This document shows positions 45,729 to 56,361 of a stretch of DNA of 64,000 nt, one piece after another (position 1 is the stretch's first letter; every line of letters begins with the position of its first letter). This DNA comes from Granulicatella adiacens (GTDB lineage: Bacteria > Bacillota > Bacilli > Lactobacillales > Aerococcaceae), in contig JAGZLX010000001.1 in NCBI GenBank assembly GCA_018364485.1, positions 1-64,000 of the forward strand, read 5' to 3'. Position numbers and translations under genes: made by a program. The notes under the pieces were generated by a model that worked only from the letters and a program-made list of their open reading frames with translations, was not told the DNA's origin and searched no databases.

Positions 45729-46264
45729 TGATAGTAACTCCTCAAGAGGTTCTAGATTTCTGGTTTGTGGAATGTGAGCCTGCCGATTGGTTTAAGAAAT
45801 CAGAGGAATTCGATCATGAAATTCGCACGCGTTTTCTAGAAACTTACGAAGCGATTGTTGCAGGGGAAACTACCGAATGGCGTCGTAGTGCAAAAGGACG
45901 CCTGGCAGAAATTATCGTGCTAGATCAATTTTCTAGAAATATGTTTAGGGATGATGCTAAGGCGTTTGCTTCAGATGCATTAGCAGTGGTTCTTGCCAAA
46001 GAGGCAATGTCTCTTTGGGATGAGTTTTCAATTCAAGAACGTAGCTTTGTCGTGATGCCGTTCATGCATTCAGAAGCATTAGCCGTGCATGATTGGGCGG
46101 CAAAATGGTTTGACGAACCAGGGCTTGAGCGTCGTAAGAAATATGAACTCATGCACCGTGAAATCATTGAACGATTCGGACGCTATCCGCACAGGAATCG
46201 AGTACTTGGAAGAACTTCCACTCATGAAGAAGAAGCATTCCTACAAGAACATCCAGGGTTTTAA
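45728..46264 (+). CDS. DUF924-family protein
   Basis: A 178-residue member of DUF924 with the WF start (VLDFWF), the LAEIIVLDQFSRNMFR motif and FMHSEAL. It is helical, TPR-like, of unknown function. It is coupled to larE (stop and start share a base), hinting at co-expression but not at a lactate role. Confidence 0.85.
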   Translation: MIVTPQEVLDFWFVECEPADWFKKSEEFDHEIRTRFLETYEAIVAGETTEWRRSAKGRLAEIIVLDQFSRNMFRDDAKAFASDALAVVLAKEAMSLWDEFSIQERSFVVMPFMHSEALAVHDWAAKWFDEPGLERRKKYELMHREIIERFGRYPHRNRVLGRTSTHEEEAFLQEHPGF

Positions 46265-46265
46265 C

Positions 46266-46292
46266 AAAAAGAGTCCAAGCGACTCTTTTTTT
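46266..46292 (+). terminator. Terminator of larR-larE-DUF924
   Basis: AAAAAGAGTC pairs with GACTCTTTTT. Confidence 0.88.
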
Positions 46293-46324
46293 ATTGCACG
46301 AATCAAAAAAGAAGAGTAGCCGGC

Positions 46325-46590
46325 ATATATGATTTCTACGAATCCTCACGGATTTCTTCATAGTAGCTGTAACGTTGTACCGGTTCGAGCCAAAGTCTCT
46401 CACCTTTAAAGCCTCAAAGAGGGCGTACGGATTATAAATCCTACGCCCTCTTAGCACAGTGGTTGAATGGAATGAGTTTCGCTGTAAACAGCTATCTCAT
46501 TCCATTCAACTTTCTGTCTTTCTCCCTCGTTTTAATACGTATTCACGTTACTGCTACTATAGAATTCCGTGAATTCTCCAAAATCATTTA
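46325..46590 (-). repeat. Structured intergenic repeat, copy D (reverse, with inserted hairpin)
   Basis: Read on the minus strand, the outer stem GATTTTGGAGAATTC...AGTAGCAGTAACGT pairs with its right arm near 46330-46375. The hairpins are GAGGGCGTA/TACGCCCTC and GGTGAGAGAC...CCGGTAC. Between the outer stem and the first hairpin an extra hairpin of about 50 bp is inserted (46462-46510, GTTGAATGGAATGAG with its complement). It fills the gap between the convergent DUF924 and permease genes. Confidence 0.82.
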
Positions 46591-46609
46591 AACTGAGTCT
46601 ACTCTCTTT

Positions 46610-47875
46610 TTAGAATCCGATTAAGTAAAGGATCGTTGCGACGATTGTGCTTGATAAACCAACGATGGCTTCATAAGGGATTAATTTCATACGATCTTCA
46701 ATCGCCATGAAGACAGAACCGCCTGTTGCATGGAAGAATGAACCGTGTGGAAGTGAGTCGAGCACCGTTGCCCCTGCGTGAATCATCGCTGCTGCAGACA
46801 CGGCTGGAACGCCTGCTGCTGTCAATGGGCCAGAGAAGGTTTGAGACGCGATGGTTGAACCAGCAGTTGTTGAAGCTGTCGCAGCCCCCATTAAAATACC
46901 AGAAAGTGGAGCTAAGACGAAGGCTGGCATGTTCATTGCTTCAAGAAGAGCAATCATATCGACTTGCAATGCAGAAGCCTTGATAATTCCAGCGATGGTA
47001 CCCGTACCGATTAATAGAATCGATACACCGATCACTTTGCTAAGACCGAATTCAGTGAATTCAACCGTGTTTTTCGCATGACCAGTTACAACAATCGTCA
47101 CTAAACCACCAAGAGGAAGTGCGATTAATGGGTCCACGCTAATTCCAGCAATTGAGCGAAGTGCAAGAAGGGCGATTACAACGATTGGTCCAAGCATGGC
47201 TTTGAAGAAAGAGAGAGACACGCCGCTTGTTCCAGATTCGTCAATACCGTCAAATTCATGTGCGCCGCCTTTTTTAGCAAGGAGTCCAGCAAGAATAATC
47301 GCTACGAATAATGCGACAAAGGCAGGAATTAAGTTTTTCACCATCAACGCTGTAAGGTCGATTCCGAACGCTTCGGATGCGGCAATCGTATTCGGGTTTG
47401 GTGAAATGATGTTACCCGCTTTACCGCCACCGATCATCGCTAATAAAATCCCTGCTTTAGAAAGATTTGCTTTTTTCGCGATGGCGATGGCAATTGGAGC
47501 TACTGTGATAACGGCGATATCGATGAAGACTCCAACGGCACAAATAATCATTGTGGCAATCGCAATCGCGGCAATCGCACGTTTTTGGCCGAGTTTCTTC
47601 ACAATAGTATCGGCAATCGTTTCAGCCGAGCCTGTCTTAATTAACGCGCCGGCTAAAATCCCACTTGTCATGATACGAAGAACAGGAGACATCATGCTTT
47701 GTGCGCCAGTAACCATGGCTTTTACAGTATCCGCAAGTCCGCCACCACCAATTAATCCGCCGATAAGAGCGCCGAAGATTAAACTGTAGGCCGGATGAAC
47801 TTTCTTAACAATCAAAATAATGGCAAGTACGAGCCCGATTAAGGCCCCTAATGTTGAAAAGGTTGGTGCTGTCAT
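46610..47875 (-). CDS. GntP-family gluconate/glycerate permease
   Basis: A 421-residue integral membrane protein with about 12 hydrophobic segments. Features include SAYSLIFGALIGGLIGG-like N-terminal glycine pattern and GGGKAGNIISPNPNTIAASEAFG, characteristic of the GntP family. The glycerate kinase gene directly upstream makes glycerate the likeliest substrate; gluconate is possible. It ends next to repeat copy D. Confidence 0.85.
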   Translation of the reverse strand: MTAPTFSTLGALIGLVLAIILIVKKVHPAYSLIFGALIGGLIGGGGLADTVKAMVTGAQSMMSPVLRIMTSGILAGALIKTGSAETIADTIVKKLGQKRAIAAIAIATMIICAVGVFIDIAVITVAPIAIAIAKKANLSKAGILLAMIGGGKAGNIISPNPNTIAASEAFGIDLTALMVKNLIPAFVALFVAIILAGLLAKKGGAHEFDGIDESGTSGVSLSFFKAMLGPIVVIALLALRSIAGISVDPLIALPLGGLVTIVVTGHAKNTVEFTEFGLSKVIGVSILLIGTGTIAGIIKASALQVDMIALLEAMNMPAFVLAPLSGILMGAATASTTAGSTIASQTFSGPLTAAGVPAVSAAAMIHAGATVLDSLPHGSFFHATGGSVFMAIEDRMKLIPYEAIVGLSSTIVATILYLIGF

Positions 47876-47887
47876 TTTAGTTTCCTC

Positions 47888-49039
47888 CTATTGAATTGAT
47901 TGAATTAAACGAAATACTTGTTCCACGCTGCGAATCATATTTTCGCGCGCAGTTTCTTTTTCCATTGCTTCTTGAACGGTAATGACTCTTCGCAAAATTG
48001 GGAAGAAAGCATCAATTCCGTTCTCGTTACATACCCCTGCGTCTGGTGTGAGGCATCCTGCAAAGGCGAGTACTTTCTTGTCGTGTTTTTTCGCAAGATG
48101 AGCCACGCCGATTGGAGCTTTACCAAGAGCTGTTTGACTATCTAAGCGTCCTTCACCGGTGATAACAAAGTCGGCATCCTTCATTTCTTCTTCGAGTCCT
48201 GTTTCCTCGAGGACAATCTTAATGCCGCTCTCAAGAACCGCATTTGTATAAGTGAGAAACGCAAATCCCATTCCTCCGGCTGCACCCGTACCTGGGTAGA
48301 GGCGGTCGGCATGGTCAAAGGTTTCTTTCGATAATTCGGCGTAGTGGAGAAGCGCCTCGTCGAGTTCCTTCACCATTTCTGGAGTTGCTCCTTTTTGTGG
48401 ACCGTAAATGGCACTCGAGCCCATCGGACCACAGAGCGGATTCGTTACGTCACATGCCACGCGGAAAGTACAGTCTTTTAATTCTGGCAAGACATTTTCA
48501 GCCTGGATACGAGCAATCGATTGAAGACCCGCGCCTCCGTATGCAACAGGAGCGCCGTCCTTATCTAGGAAATCATATCCGAGCGCTTGCAGCATCCCGA
48601 TACCACCATCGTTTGTGGCACTTCCTCCGATTCCCACGATAAAATGACGACAACCATTATCGATGGCATCTTTAATTAATTCGCCGACACCGAATGTTGT
48701 AGTATGCATTGGATTGCGTTTTTCATCTGGAACTAGCGTAATCCCTGCGGCTGCAGACATTTCGATGATCGCTGTTTTTGGACGCGTCCCGTCCGCTTTT
48801 AAGATTCCGTATTCGGCAGTTACCGGTTGTCCTAATGGGCCAGTGACGCTCACATGAACGAGTTCACCTCCCATCCCGATGGCTAATGCTTCGACCGTTC
48901 CTTCACCACCATCCGCGAGTGGGCGAACAACCACATCGGCTTCAGGATAGACGACCTGAACCCCTTCTTTGATGGCCTGACCCGCTTCCAGTGAAGACAA
49001 GCTCCCTTTTAGTGAATCGATCGCAACGACTACTTTCAT
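47888..49039 (-). CDS. Glycerate kinase
   Basis: A 383-residue GlxK/GarK-type glycerate 2-kinase with DSLKGSLSSLEAGQAI at the N-terminus, RPLADGGEGT, GIGGSATNDGGIGMLQALG and GEGRLDSQTALGKAP. I choose ATG 49039 with GGAGG 8 bp upstream, since an ATG 6 bp earlier abuts the ribosome site. With the permease it forms a two-gene operon under a cre site. Confidence 0.92.
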   Translation of the reverse strand: MKVVVAIDSLKGSLSSLEAGQAIKEGVQVVYPEADVVVRPLADGGEGTVEALAIGMGGELVHVSVTGPLGQPVTAEYGILKADGTRPKTAIIEMSAAAGITLVPDEKRNPMHTTTFGVGELIKDAIDNGCRHFIVGIGGSATNDGGIGMLQALGYDFLDKDGAPVAYGGAGLQSIARIQAENVLPELKDCTFRVACDVTNPLCGPMGSSAIYGPQKGATPEMVKELDEALLHYAELSKETFDHADRLYPGTGAAGGMGFAFLTYTNAVLESGIKIVLEETGLEEEMKDADFVITGEGRLDSQTALGKAPIGVAHLAKKHDKKVLAFAGCLTPDAGVCNENGIDAFFPILRRVITVQEAMEKETARENMIRSVEQVFRLIQSIQ

Positions 49040-49071
49040 TTTCATCCCTCCTTATTGTTGTAAAATCATTA

Positions 49072-49086
49072 TATCAAGCGCTTACA
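49072..49086 (-). promoter_or_regulatory. CcpA cre site of the glycerate operon
   Basis: On the minus strand TGTAAGCGCTTGATA matches the cre consensus and overlaps a TATAAT -10 box. Carbon catabolite repression of glycerate use is likely. Confidence 0.75.
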
Positions 49087-49383
49087 ATCAAAATTGTTGC
49101 GAAAAATAGGAAAAAATATGAATTTGAAAAAGATAAAAACGAAGGGGATTGGTTTCATTCTGTCAGGGTGATTTTTTCGAATATTACAACGCTGTAATAC
49201 ACAAAAAAATGACGAATCGCATAGGGGTGGGAATGTGCAAAAATGCTCGAACAAAAACCGAATATGAGATTAAAAAATCCTTCCTATTTTGTAATAAAAG
49301 ATTAATCAGTTTACCATTGTTTTTCGACTTATTTTTCGGTAACATTAATAAGCAGATTTGAGAGAAATTAGGAGATATACATA
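49087..49383. other. AT-rich intergenic region, no gene seen
   Basis: About 300 bp between the divergent glycerate operon and the D,D-carboxypeptidase gene. Apart from short AT-rich stretches I see no ORF with a credible start, no repeat and no clear hairpin. It should contain the carboxypeptidase promoter. Confidence 0.5.
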
Positions 49384-50781
49384 ATGAAAAGTCCTCGTAC
49401 ATGGGTGAAGAAAATCGTCTGTGCACTCAGCATTTTCGCTGTAGGAGCAACGACGGTGACACCAGTAATTTATGCGCAAGATGACGCAAAAGCAAAAGAG
49501 GAAGCAGCTGCGATTCAAGATGTACAAAGCTACATCGCAATCGAGCAAACGAGCGGAAAAATTTTGATGCAAAACAATCAAGATGAAGTTCGCGGGATTG
49601 CTTCCATGAGTAAAATGATTTCACAATATTTAATTTTAGAAGCGATTAAAAATGGAGAGGTAACTTGGGAAACACAAATCCCAGTAAGCGACCGCGTTCA
49701 CCAATTGAGTGCGAACTATAGCTTATCCAACGTACCGCTTTTACCAAGTGAAAAATACACGATTAAAGAATTATTCGATGCGATTTCCATCTATTCAGCC
49801 AACGCCGCAACATTAGCGGTGGCCGAATATATCGGAGGTTCTGAAGCCAACTGGATTGAACGAATGAAAGCCAAACTCGATGAGTGGGGCATTAAAGACG
49901 CAACGATTATTAACGTAACGGGCCTACCGAATAAATACGGCGGCGCTGATAAAAATCCGTCGTATGGTGATGAAGATGAAAACAGCATGTCAGCTCGTTC
50001 GGTAGCGATTATCGCGAAGAACTTGGTGAATGATTTCCCTGAGATTTTAAATGTATCATCGATTTCCACAAAGACATTCCGTCCAAATAGTTCAGGAACA
50101 ACGAAGATGGATAACTTTAACTATCTTCTTCCAGGGCTACTCTTCGAATACGAAGGGGTCACAGGGTTGAAGACAGGAACGAGTGATGCCAGCGGAGCGT
50201 CGATTACAACGACTGCCACACGCAACGGCTTCTCGGTGATTGTCGTATCGATGGGGTCTAAAGAGCCGCTTAATCGTTTCAAAGTAACAAGACATCTATT
50301 AGATGAAGTGTTCAAGAAATATGAAGGCCTTCTTGTCGGCGCACCAGGAAAATCCGTTCAAAACTTGGCGCCTATCCAATTAGAAGGTGGAACGGAAGAG
50401 ACGCTTGGCGTGGATTACGGGAAAACTTTTATTGCGGCCGTACCAAAAGGAACAGCACTGAGCCAGATCAAGATTTCATTTACACCTTCTGATGACGTAA
50501 AGACAGAAGATGGCAAAGTGAAAGCTCCTGTGACGGCAGGGCAAACGGTTGGGACATTGAATTTTGAGATGCCAGGAGAAAACCTTGGCTATGTCGATGG
50601 AAAAGACCACGGAACGGTGGAAGCTTTGGCCGCATTCGATGTAGAAAATTCTAATGTCGTGACAGAAGGTGTGCGTGGAGCGAAAGGATTTATCGACCAA
50701 ATGGTTCAAAAAGTTCAAGACTTCTTTGGGGGCATTTGGAGCAAAATCCAAAGTGTCTTCTCACCAGAAAGTTCGAACTAG
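49384..50781 (+). CDS. dacA: D-alanyl-D-alanine carboxypeptidase (PBP, DacA-like)
   Basis: A 465-residue penicillin-binding protein that trims the D-Ala from peptidoglycan stem peptides. It has a signal peptide (cleavage near 31), SxxK at Ser74-Lys77 (SMSK), SxN (SAN near 138), a KTG (GLKTGTSDASG) and a C-terminal beta domain ending in an amphipathic helix that anchors it to the membrane. AGGAGA precedes the ATG. Confidence 0.92.
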   Translation: MKSPRTWVKKIVCALSIFAVGATTVTPVIYAQDDAKAKEEAAAIQDVQSYIAIEQTSGKILMQNNQDEVRGIASMSKMISQYLILEAIKNGEVTWETQIPVSDRVHQLSANYSLSNVPLLPSEKYTIKELFDAISIYSANAATLAVAEYIGGSEANWIERMKAKLDEWGIKDATIINVTGLPNKYGGADKNPSYGDEDENSMSARSVAIIAKNLVNDFPEILNVSSISTKTFRPNSSGTTKMDNFNYLLPGLLFEYEGVTGLKTGTSDASGASITTTATRNGFSVIVVSMGSKEPLNRFKVTRHLLDEVFKKYEGLLVGAPGKSVQNLAPIQLEGGTEETLGVDYGKTFIAAVPKGTALSQIKISFTPSDDVKTEDGKVKAPVTAGQTVGTLNFEMPGENLGYVDGKDHGTVEALAAFDVENSNVVTEGVRGAKGFIDQMVQKVQDFFGGIWSKIQSVFSPESSN

Positions 50782-50799
50782 GAATTTTTGCTAAAAGGC

Positions 50800-50828
50800 T
50801 TGCACTTTTCACTAGAGACGTGTACAAT
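50800..50828 (+). promoter_or_regulatory. serS promoter
   Basis: TTGCAC (50800-50805) and TACAAT (50823-50828) with a 17-bp spacer, directly upstream of the T-box leader. Confidence 0.8.
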
Positions 50829-50833
50829 TTTAG

Positions 50834-51073
50834 ACAAATGATACAGTATGAATAGTAACTGCGATCCTTTTGTAGAGAGCTAGTGGTTGGTGAAAACTAG
50901 TAAAGAGAGACCAGCGAATCCACATACGGTGCGAGAGCGAAAACATTGATTAAGCTATCCGGAGAAAACCGTTATCCCATAAATGAGCGCAATGGAAACA
51001 TTGAAACCGGGTGGTACCGCGAAGAAAATTACTCTACTTCGTCCCTTAGACAATTGTCTGGGACGGAGTATTT
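50834..51073 (+). promoter_or_regulatory. T-box riboswitch of serS
   Basis: The T-box sequence GGGTGGTACCGCG is at 51010-51022. It is followed by a terminator stem, ACTC...CTTCGTCCC with GGGACGGAGT, and a T-run. A long stem I precedes; the specifier loop is probably around GAATCCACA (UCC, a serine codon). Uncharged tRNA-Ser would allow readthrough into serS. Confidence 0.9.
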
Positions 51074-51091
51074 TTTATACAGAAAACATAA

Positions 51092-52384
<1,293 letters not shown>

Positions 52385-52435
52385 TAGGAACCCAAGGGAT
52401 ACTCAAAGTAGTAGCTCACAATAAATCATTAACAG

Positions 52436-52673
52436 TTAAAAAGCCTCTATATTGAAGAGCAGTTCCACAACATTCGAATCCTTTCGGATGTTTGTATAGT
52501 GGTAATTGTAAGGATACCGTCAGGAGCCAAATGTCTCCTGACTACCAAGCTTCAAACTGACTCTACGGGTTACACCCTAGAGTCAGTAATTCACATTGGT
52601 TATGATTCCCTTACGATTACCACTATACATCCGAAGGATTCCTTGTTGTGGAAAGTCTTTTCGCATAGAGGCT
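52436..52673 (-). repeat. Structured intergenic repeat, copy E (reverse; serS terminator)
   Basis: The outer arms AAAGCCTCTAT (52439-52449) and ATAGAGGCTTTTTTT pair and end in a T-run, so the element's base is a terminator after serS. Inside are the stem TATAGTGGTAATTGTAAGGATA with its complement, the hairpin CTGACTCTA/TAGAGTCAG, and GTCAGGAGCC...GTCTCCTGAC in family order (minus strand). Confidence 0.85.
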
Positions 52674-53177
52674 TTTTTTGTTATGTTTCATTCATTGTAC
52701 ATAGCAGTATCCCTTGGCTTTCTATCATATTAGCCATCCAGTATGGGTAAGCACTTCAAAGTTTGTCCGTTGGGAAAGGGAGACGAGGTAGTATGTGCAG
52801 TGTCCTAGACATCTTCATAGTAAAGGCTATAAGGGCACCGGGTTGAGCCAAGGTCTCAACTCCTGCCGAACTTCAAATCCTTATAGCTTTTACTATAGAG
52901 TCTGGAAAGTCCACAGCTTATTTTATTCTACTCGTGCTCATCTTTTTATTGGAACAAAGCCTTTTTTATAACCCCCCTATATTGGACAACTGCTTCAAAG
53001 TTTGTCCTCCAGGAGAGGCTAGAACGGAGAAGAAAGTGCCCGGCACTCTCTGCCTCTTTTCCCTTTCCCCGTCCTCCAGAAATACGCTTCACACAGACCA
53101 AGTCACACTGACAAACTATTTAAAACTTCACCCAACAATATTTCATGCACAGGTTCTACGCAGTCTGAATGTGCTCT
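52674..53177. other. Intergenic region between repeat copies E and G
   Basis: There is no credible gene. The region holds repeat copy F (52799-52914), a 15-bp direct repeat CTTCAAAGTTTGTCC at 52754-52768 and 52993-53007, and a GC-rich hairpin AAGTGCCC-GGCACT near 53030-53050. ORFs here lack ribosome sites and overlap repeat structure. Confidence 0.55.
52799..52914 (-). repeat. Structured intergenic repeat, copy F (reverse, deleted form)
   Basis: On the minus strand, the outer stem CTATAGTAAAAGCTATAAGG pairs with CCTTATAGCCTTTACTATG. The GGAGTTGAGAC...GGCTCAACCCGGTGC hairpin is kept, but the central first hairpin is missing, giving a shorter element. Confidence 0.78.
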
Positions 53178-53370
53178 AATAAAAACACGAAAGCTCCTCG
53201 GAGACTATAGTAGTGAGAATAGCGAGTGCAACCGAAGAGAATTACGGACTCTGGAAATTCATTTTCTAGAGTCCGTTTGAAATTCGGTAGGAATTGAGAC
53301 TTCGGCTCAATCCGGTGCAGCTGTTCTCACTACTATGTAGGCCTCCGAAGGAGCTAGTAGTGTTTTTATT
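53178..53370 (+). repeat. Structured intergenic repeat, copy G (forward; terminator)
   Basis: The outer arms AATAAAAACAC...GCTCCTCGGAG and CTCCGAAGGAGC...GTGTTTTTATT form a strong stem with T-runs outward. The hairpins are CGGACTCT/AGAGTCCG and GGAATTGAGAC...GGCTCAATCCGGTGC. The right arm abuts the stop codon of the diesterase gene and probably terminates it. Confidence 0.85.
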
Positions 53371-55155
53371 TTATTTAGCAATTGTAACATTCAACGTGCG
53401 TAAGAAGCGGTCCATTAAACTGTTTTTGGTTTTGTGCTCCTCTTGAATGGCTTTGGCGAGCGCGACTTTGTCTGTGATGATCCCGTTTACCGGGCTGTCT
53501 ACGTATTTCTGGAGGGCCTCATCCGTATTAATGGTCCAGACAAACACCTCATGTCCTGTCTCCTGCGCATGCAGTACCGCCAGTTCCTGGTAAGAAAAAT
53601 CTTCTACCACATAGAAATCCACCTTCGCGTTTCCGAATCCGCCAAATTGGATGGGAATGACGAACCCAGTCGTGATTTCCGGTGCTTTTGCCTCGAGTTC
53701 TTCCATGACTTTCAAATCAAGGGACATGACCTTGTTTGAGTTGTCGATGGCGAGCTCTTTGTATTTTGCGATGAAAAGATCCACGTAGTTGGCAGGTTCA
53801 CCGCCATGTGGCTTGAGCTCGATGACAAGCGGCATACCGATTTCTTTGGCCGCTTTGAAAAACTCCTCAAAAGTAGGAATGTGGCTCTTGAAGTCGTCTT
53901 GTTCGATTGGGAGACCGCGAACCTCGTCTAGGGTCATGTCTTGCACGCGTTTATTCAGGCCAGCTAAGCGCTTCAAGTTATAGTCGTGCATGACGACGAA
54001 TTGATTGTCTTTTGTCAGAAGAATATCCATCTCTACCATATTGGCGCCAGCTTCTTTGGCTGCTTTGATGCCTTCAATCGAATTCTCAACGGCTTCATCG
54101 ACATAGCCACGGTGACCGATGATGATAGGGTCATTGGCCGACTCAGTTCTGTAAGTGGTGAGCGTTGTGAGAACCCCGCTTCCTATTACAAAGATGAGGG
54201 CGGCGGTTGTGACGATGGTACGCTTATGCTTAATTTCTTCGTGGTGATGATACACCTCAAGGGACGCCAACTTATTATCGTGAATGATTTTCGTCATGAA
54301 AATAAAAGTGGCAATCTTCGTATAGAGAATAATAAATCCTTGAAGCAGTTTTGCGATGGCGAGGACACTACTTAACAGAAGCGTATTTGTGCCATTTGGG
54401 TCTAGGAATTCAACGAGGGCGACACTACCAAGCGAGATGAAAATAACAAGAATGGCTAGCACCCCTTCGACGACTGCCGAAATCAGGAGCAGGCGCGCAA
54501 CGTTCTTCTTCGTTAGCTTCCAACTCGTGATGATATTTGTGGTAAATGGCTGGTCGGTAAGAATTTGAAGCGGAATCGCAAGAGCGCTTCGTGCGTGAAA
54601 GTAGAGCAGCACAACGACCAGACCTAAGTAGAAGAGAGTACCGGCACTCGTCTTAGTGATTTCACCCGTAATAAATTCTGGAATGGTAATGTTTTTAGAA
54701 ATAAACGTCAGCTCACCGATATTGACGATGGGCAGGAGCGTTAAAAAGTACAGCCAGAACGTAATAAAATGGCCGTTTAGTAATTGCTTGAGTTCACTAA
54801 ATGCATTTTGAATACTACTACGCCATGAAAAATGAATGCCGCGAATCGTTCCGTAAATCATGAAGATGAGAATCGAGAACTCCATGAAGATAAGAAACGC
54901 GAATGCCAATAAATAGAGAATCAGTAGCGGGATGGATCCCGGACTCAGCAGGACTGTTTTAAAATTGGTGAAGTTTAAATTGGACTGTCCTGTGATAAGG
55001 AGCATGCCTCTAAAAATCAGCGTGAGCAGACCGAATCCAAACACGGATATAAAAAATTGTAAGAAAATGGAATTTCGTAAATACATCCAGCTATTTTGCA
55101 TTAAATTGCCTAATGTAAAGCGGATGGTTTTCCATACGGGGATTTTTTGATTCAT
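53371..55155 (-). CDS. Membrane-anchored glycerophosphodiester phosphodiesterase
   Basis: A 594-residue protein. An N-terminal membrane domain with eight or so hydrophobic segments (about 1-315) is followed by a GDPD domain with HRGYVDEAVENSIEGI and the EMDILLTKD and HDYNLKRLAG metal and catalytic motifs. It hydrolyses glycerophosphodiesters, perhaps from lipid or lipoteichoic acid turnover. CGGAGG precedes the ATG. Confidence 0.9.
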   Translation of the reverse strand: MNQKIPVWKTIRFTLGNLMQNSWMYLRNSIFLQFFISVFGFGLLTLIFRGMLLITGQSNLNFTNFKTVLLSPGSIPLLILYLLAFAFLIFMEFSILIFMIYGTIRGIHFSWRSSIQNAFSELKQLLNGHFITFWLYFLTLLPIVNIGELTFISKNITIPEFITGEITKTSAGTLFYLGLVVVLLYFHARSALAIPLQILTDQPFTTNIITSWKLTKKNVARLLLISAVVEGVLAILVIFISLGSVALVEFLDPNGTNTLLLSSVLAIAKLLQGFIILYTKIATFIFMTKIIHDNKLASLEVYHHHEEIKHKRTIVTTAALIFVIGSGVLTTLTTYRTESANDPIIIGHRGYVDEAVENSIEGIKAAKEAGANMVEMDILLTKDNQFVVMHDYNLKRLAGLNKRVQDMTLDEVRGLPIEQDDFKSHIPTFEEFFKAAKEIGMPLVIELKPHGGEPANYVDLFIAKYKELAIDNSNKVMSLDLKVMEELEAKAPEITTGFVIPIQFGGFGNAKVDFYVVEDFSYQELAVLHAQETGHEVFVWTINTDEALQKYVDSPVNGIITDKVALAKAIQEEHKTKNSLMDRFLRTLNVTIAK

Positions 55156-55309
55156 AAAGCCTCCGATGTGTAAAAAAGTTCGTTAGATTCACCTTAGCAC
55201 GAACGAAAAAGAAGCGCAAGCCGATACAAAATGGTATTGAAAAATCGTGTAATAGAATTTATAATGGAAAAAGTAATCAAAAAATAGAAAAGCTTTTCAG
55301 GAGGAAATC

Positions 55310-56317
55310 ATGAAAAAAAGACTGTTAACATTATTCTGTTTAGTAGCGACTGTGTTACTTGCTGCTTGTGGCGTAAAAAAAGTAGACGCTGGTGAATCTA
55401 TCAAAACGACTTTTACTGGGTTAGATACAAAAGGTGAACTTGTATATCAAGTAGATACTCAAGAGTTAGTAAAAGAGTTCTTAGTAGCAAACCCTAAAGC
55501 AGATGCGAAAACAGAAGCAGAAGTTCGTGTGGCTGCAACAAAAGTGAAAGTAACTCCAAGTAAGACAGATGGATTATCAAACGACGAAGAAATCACATTC
55601 ACTTTCGCTTCAGATAAAGATGCTGAAAAATACTTTAACCTTCCAAAAGAAACAAAAGTTAAAGTTAGCGGCTTAAAAGAAGCGAAGAAATTAAATACTG
55701 AAGAATTAGCAAAAATTACTTCATTAGAAGTTGAGGGCTATAACAAAGTTGGTCATGCAGAAGTTCGTGTAACAGATTCTAAATTGTCATTCTTACGTTT
55801 CAAAGTTGAAAACGACGGCGAATTAGAAAACGGAAAAGACGCTAAAATCGTTTTAGACGGTGACTTCAGTAGCACATTAGAAAACCGCGGTTATGTATTA
55901 GAAGGTGACGGTAGCTTCACTCTTCCTGTTAAAGGATTGAAGACAGTTGCTGACAAATTTGATGACGTTAAGAACAAAGATGAAGTGTTAGCGAAAGTAA
56001 AAGAAGAAATCAACAAACGCTACTCTGATGCAACAGTAACATTCGACAAAACTTACTACCGTGGCGTTTCTAAAAACGTTACTACAAGCGCATTATCAGA
56101 CAAATTCGTTACTGGTAACGGAAACTTAGTAATGGTTGTTCAAGTAGAATACAAATACGCTGGTAAACAAGTTTACGCAATCGGATTAACAGATTTAATC
56201 ACAGATAGCGAAGGCAAAATTGTTCTAAAAGACGCTAAAATCGTGAACAAATCATTCGATGACTTCTCAACAGCAGCTCAAAAATTAGAATCAATCGGTT
56301 ATACAGAAGTTAAATAA
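55310..56317 (+). CDS. Lipoprotein of unknown family
   Basis: A 335-residue lipoprotein with signal and lipobox L-A-A-C (Cys 20). The rest is Lys/Asp/Glu-rich and strand-rich, with a possible internal duplication (two stretches of about 65 residues beginning near 22 and 125 share KVKV...GLKE-like elements; low certainty). AGGAGG precedes the ATG and a good terminator follows. I do not recognise the family. Confidence 0.6.
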   Translation: MKKRLLTLFCLVATVLLAACGVKKVDAGESIKTTFTGLDTKGELVYQVDTQELVKEFLVANPKADAKTEAEVRVAATKVKVTPSKTDGLSNDEEITFTFASDKDAEKYFNLPKETKVKVSGLKEAKKLNTEELAKITSLEVEGYNKVGHAEVRVTDSKLSFLRFKVENDGELENGKDAKIVLDGDFSSTLENRGYVLEGDGSFTLPVKGLKTVADKFDDVKNKDEVLAKVKEEINKRYSDATVTFDKTYYRGVSKNVTTSALSDKFVTGNGNLVMVVQVEYKYAGKQVYAIGLTDLITDSEGKIVLKDAKIVNKSFDDFSTAAQKLESIGYTEVK

Positions 56318-56326
56318 TGTAAATAA

Positions 56327-56361
56327 AAATGGCTTGGACTACACGCTCCAAGCCATTTTTT
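56327..56361 (+). terminator. Terminator of the lipoprotein gene
   Basis: AATGGCTTGG pairs with CCAAGCCATT, followed by TTTT. Confidence 0.9.

Noticed and set aside
52499..53179. Open frames of 83 and 81 codons after serS
   Set aside because: They lie in structured repeats and lack ribosome sites or recognisable features.
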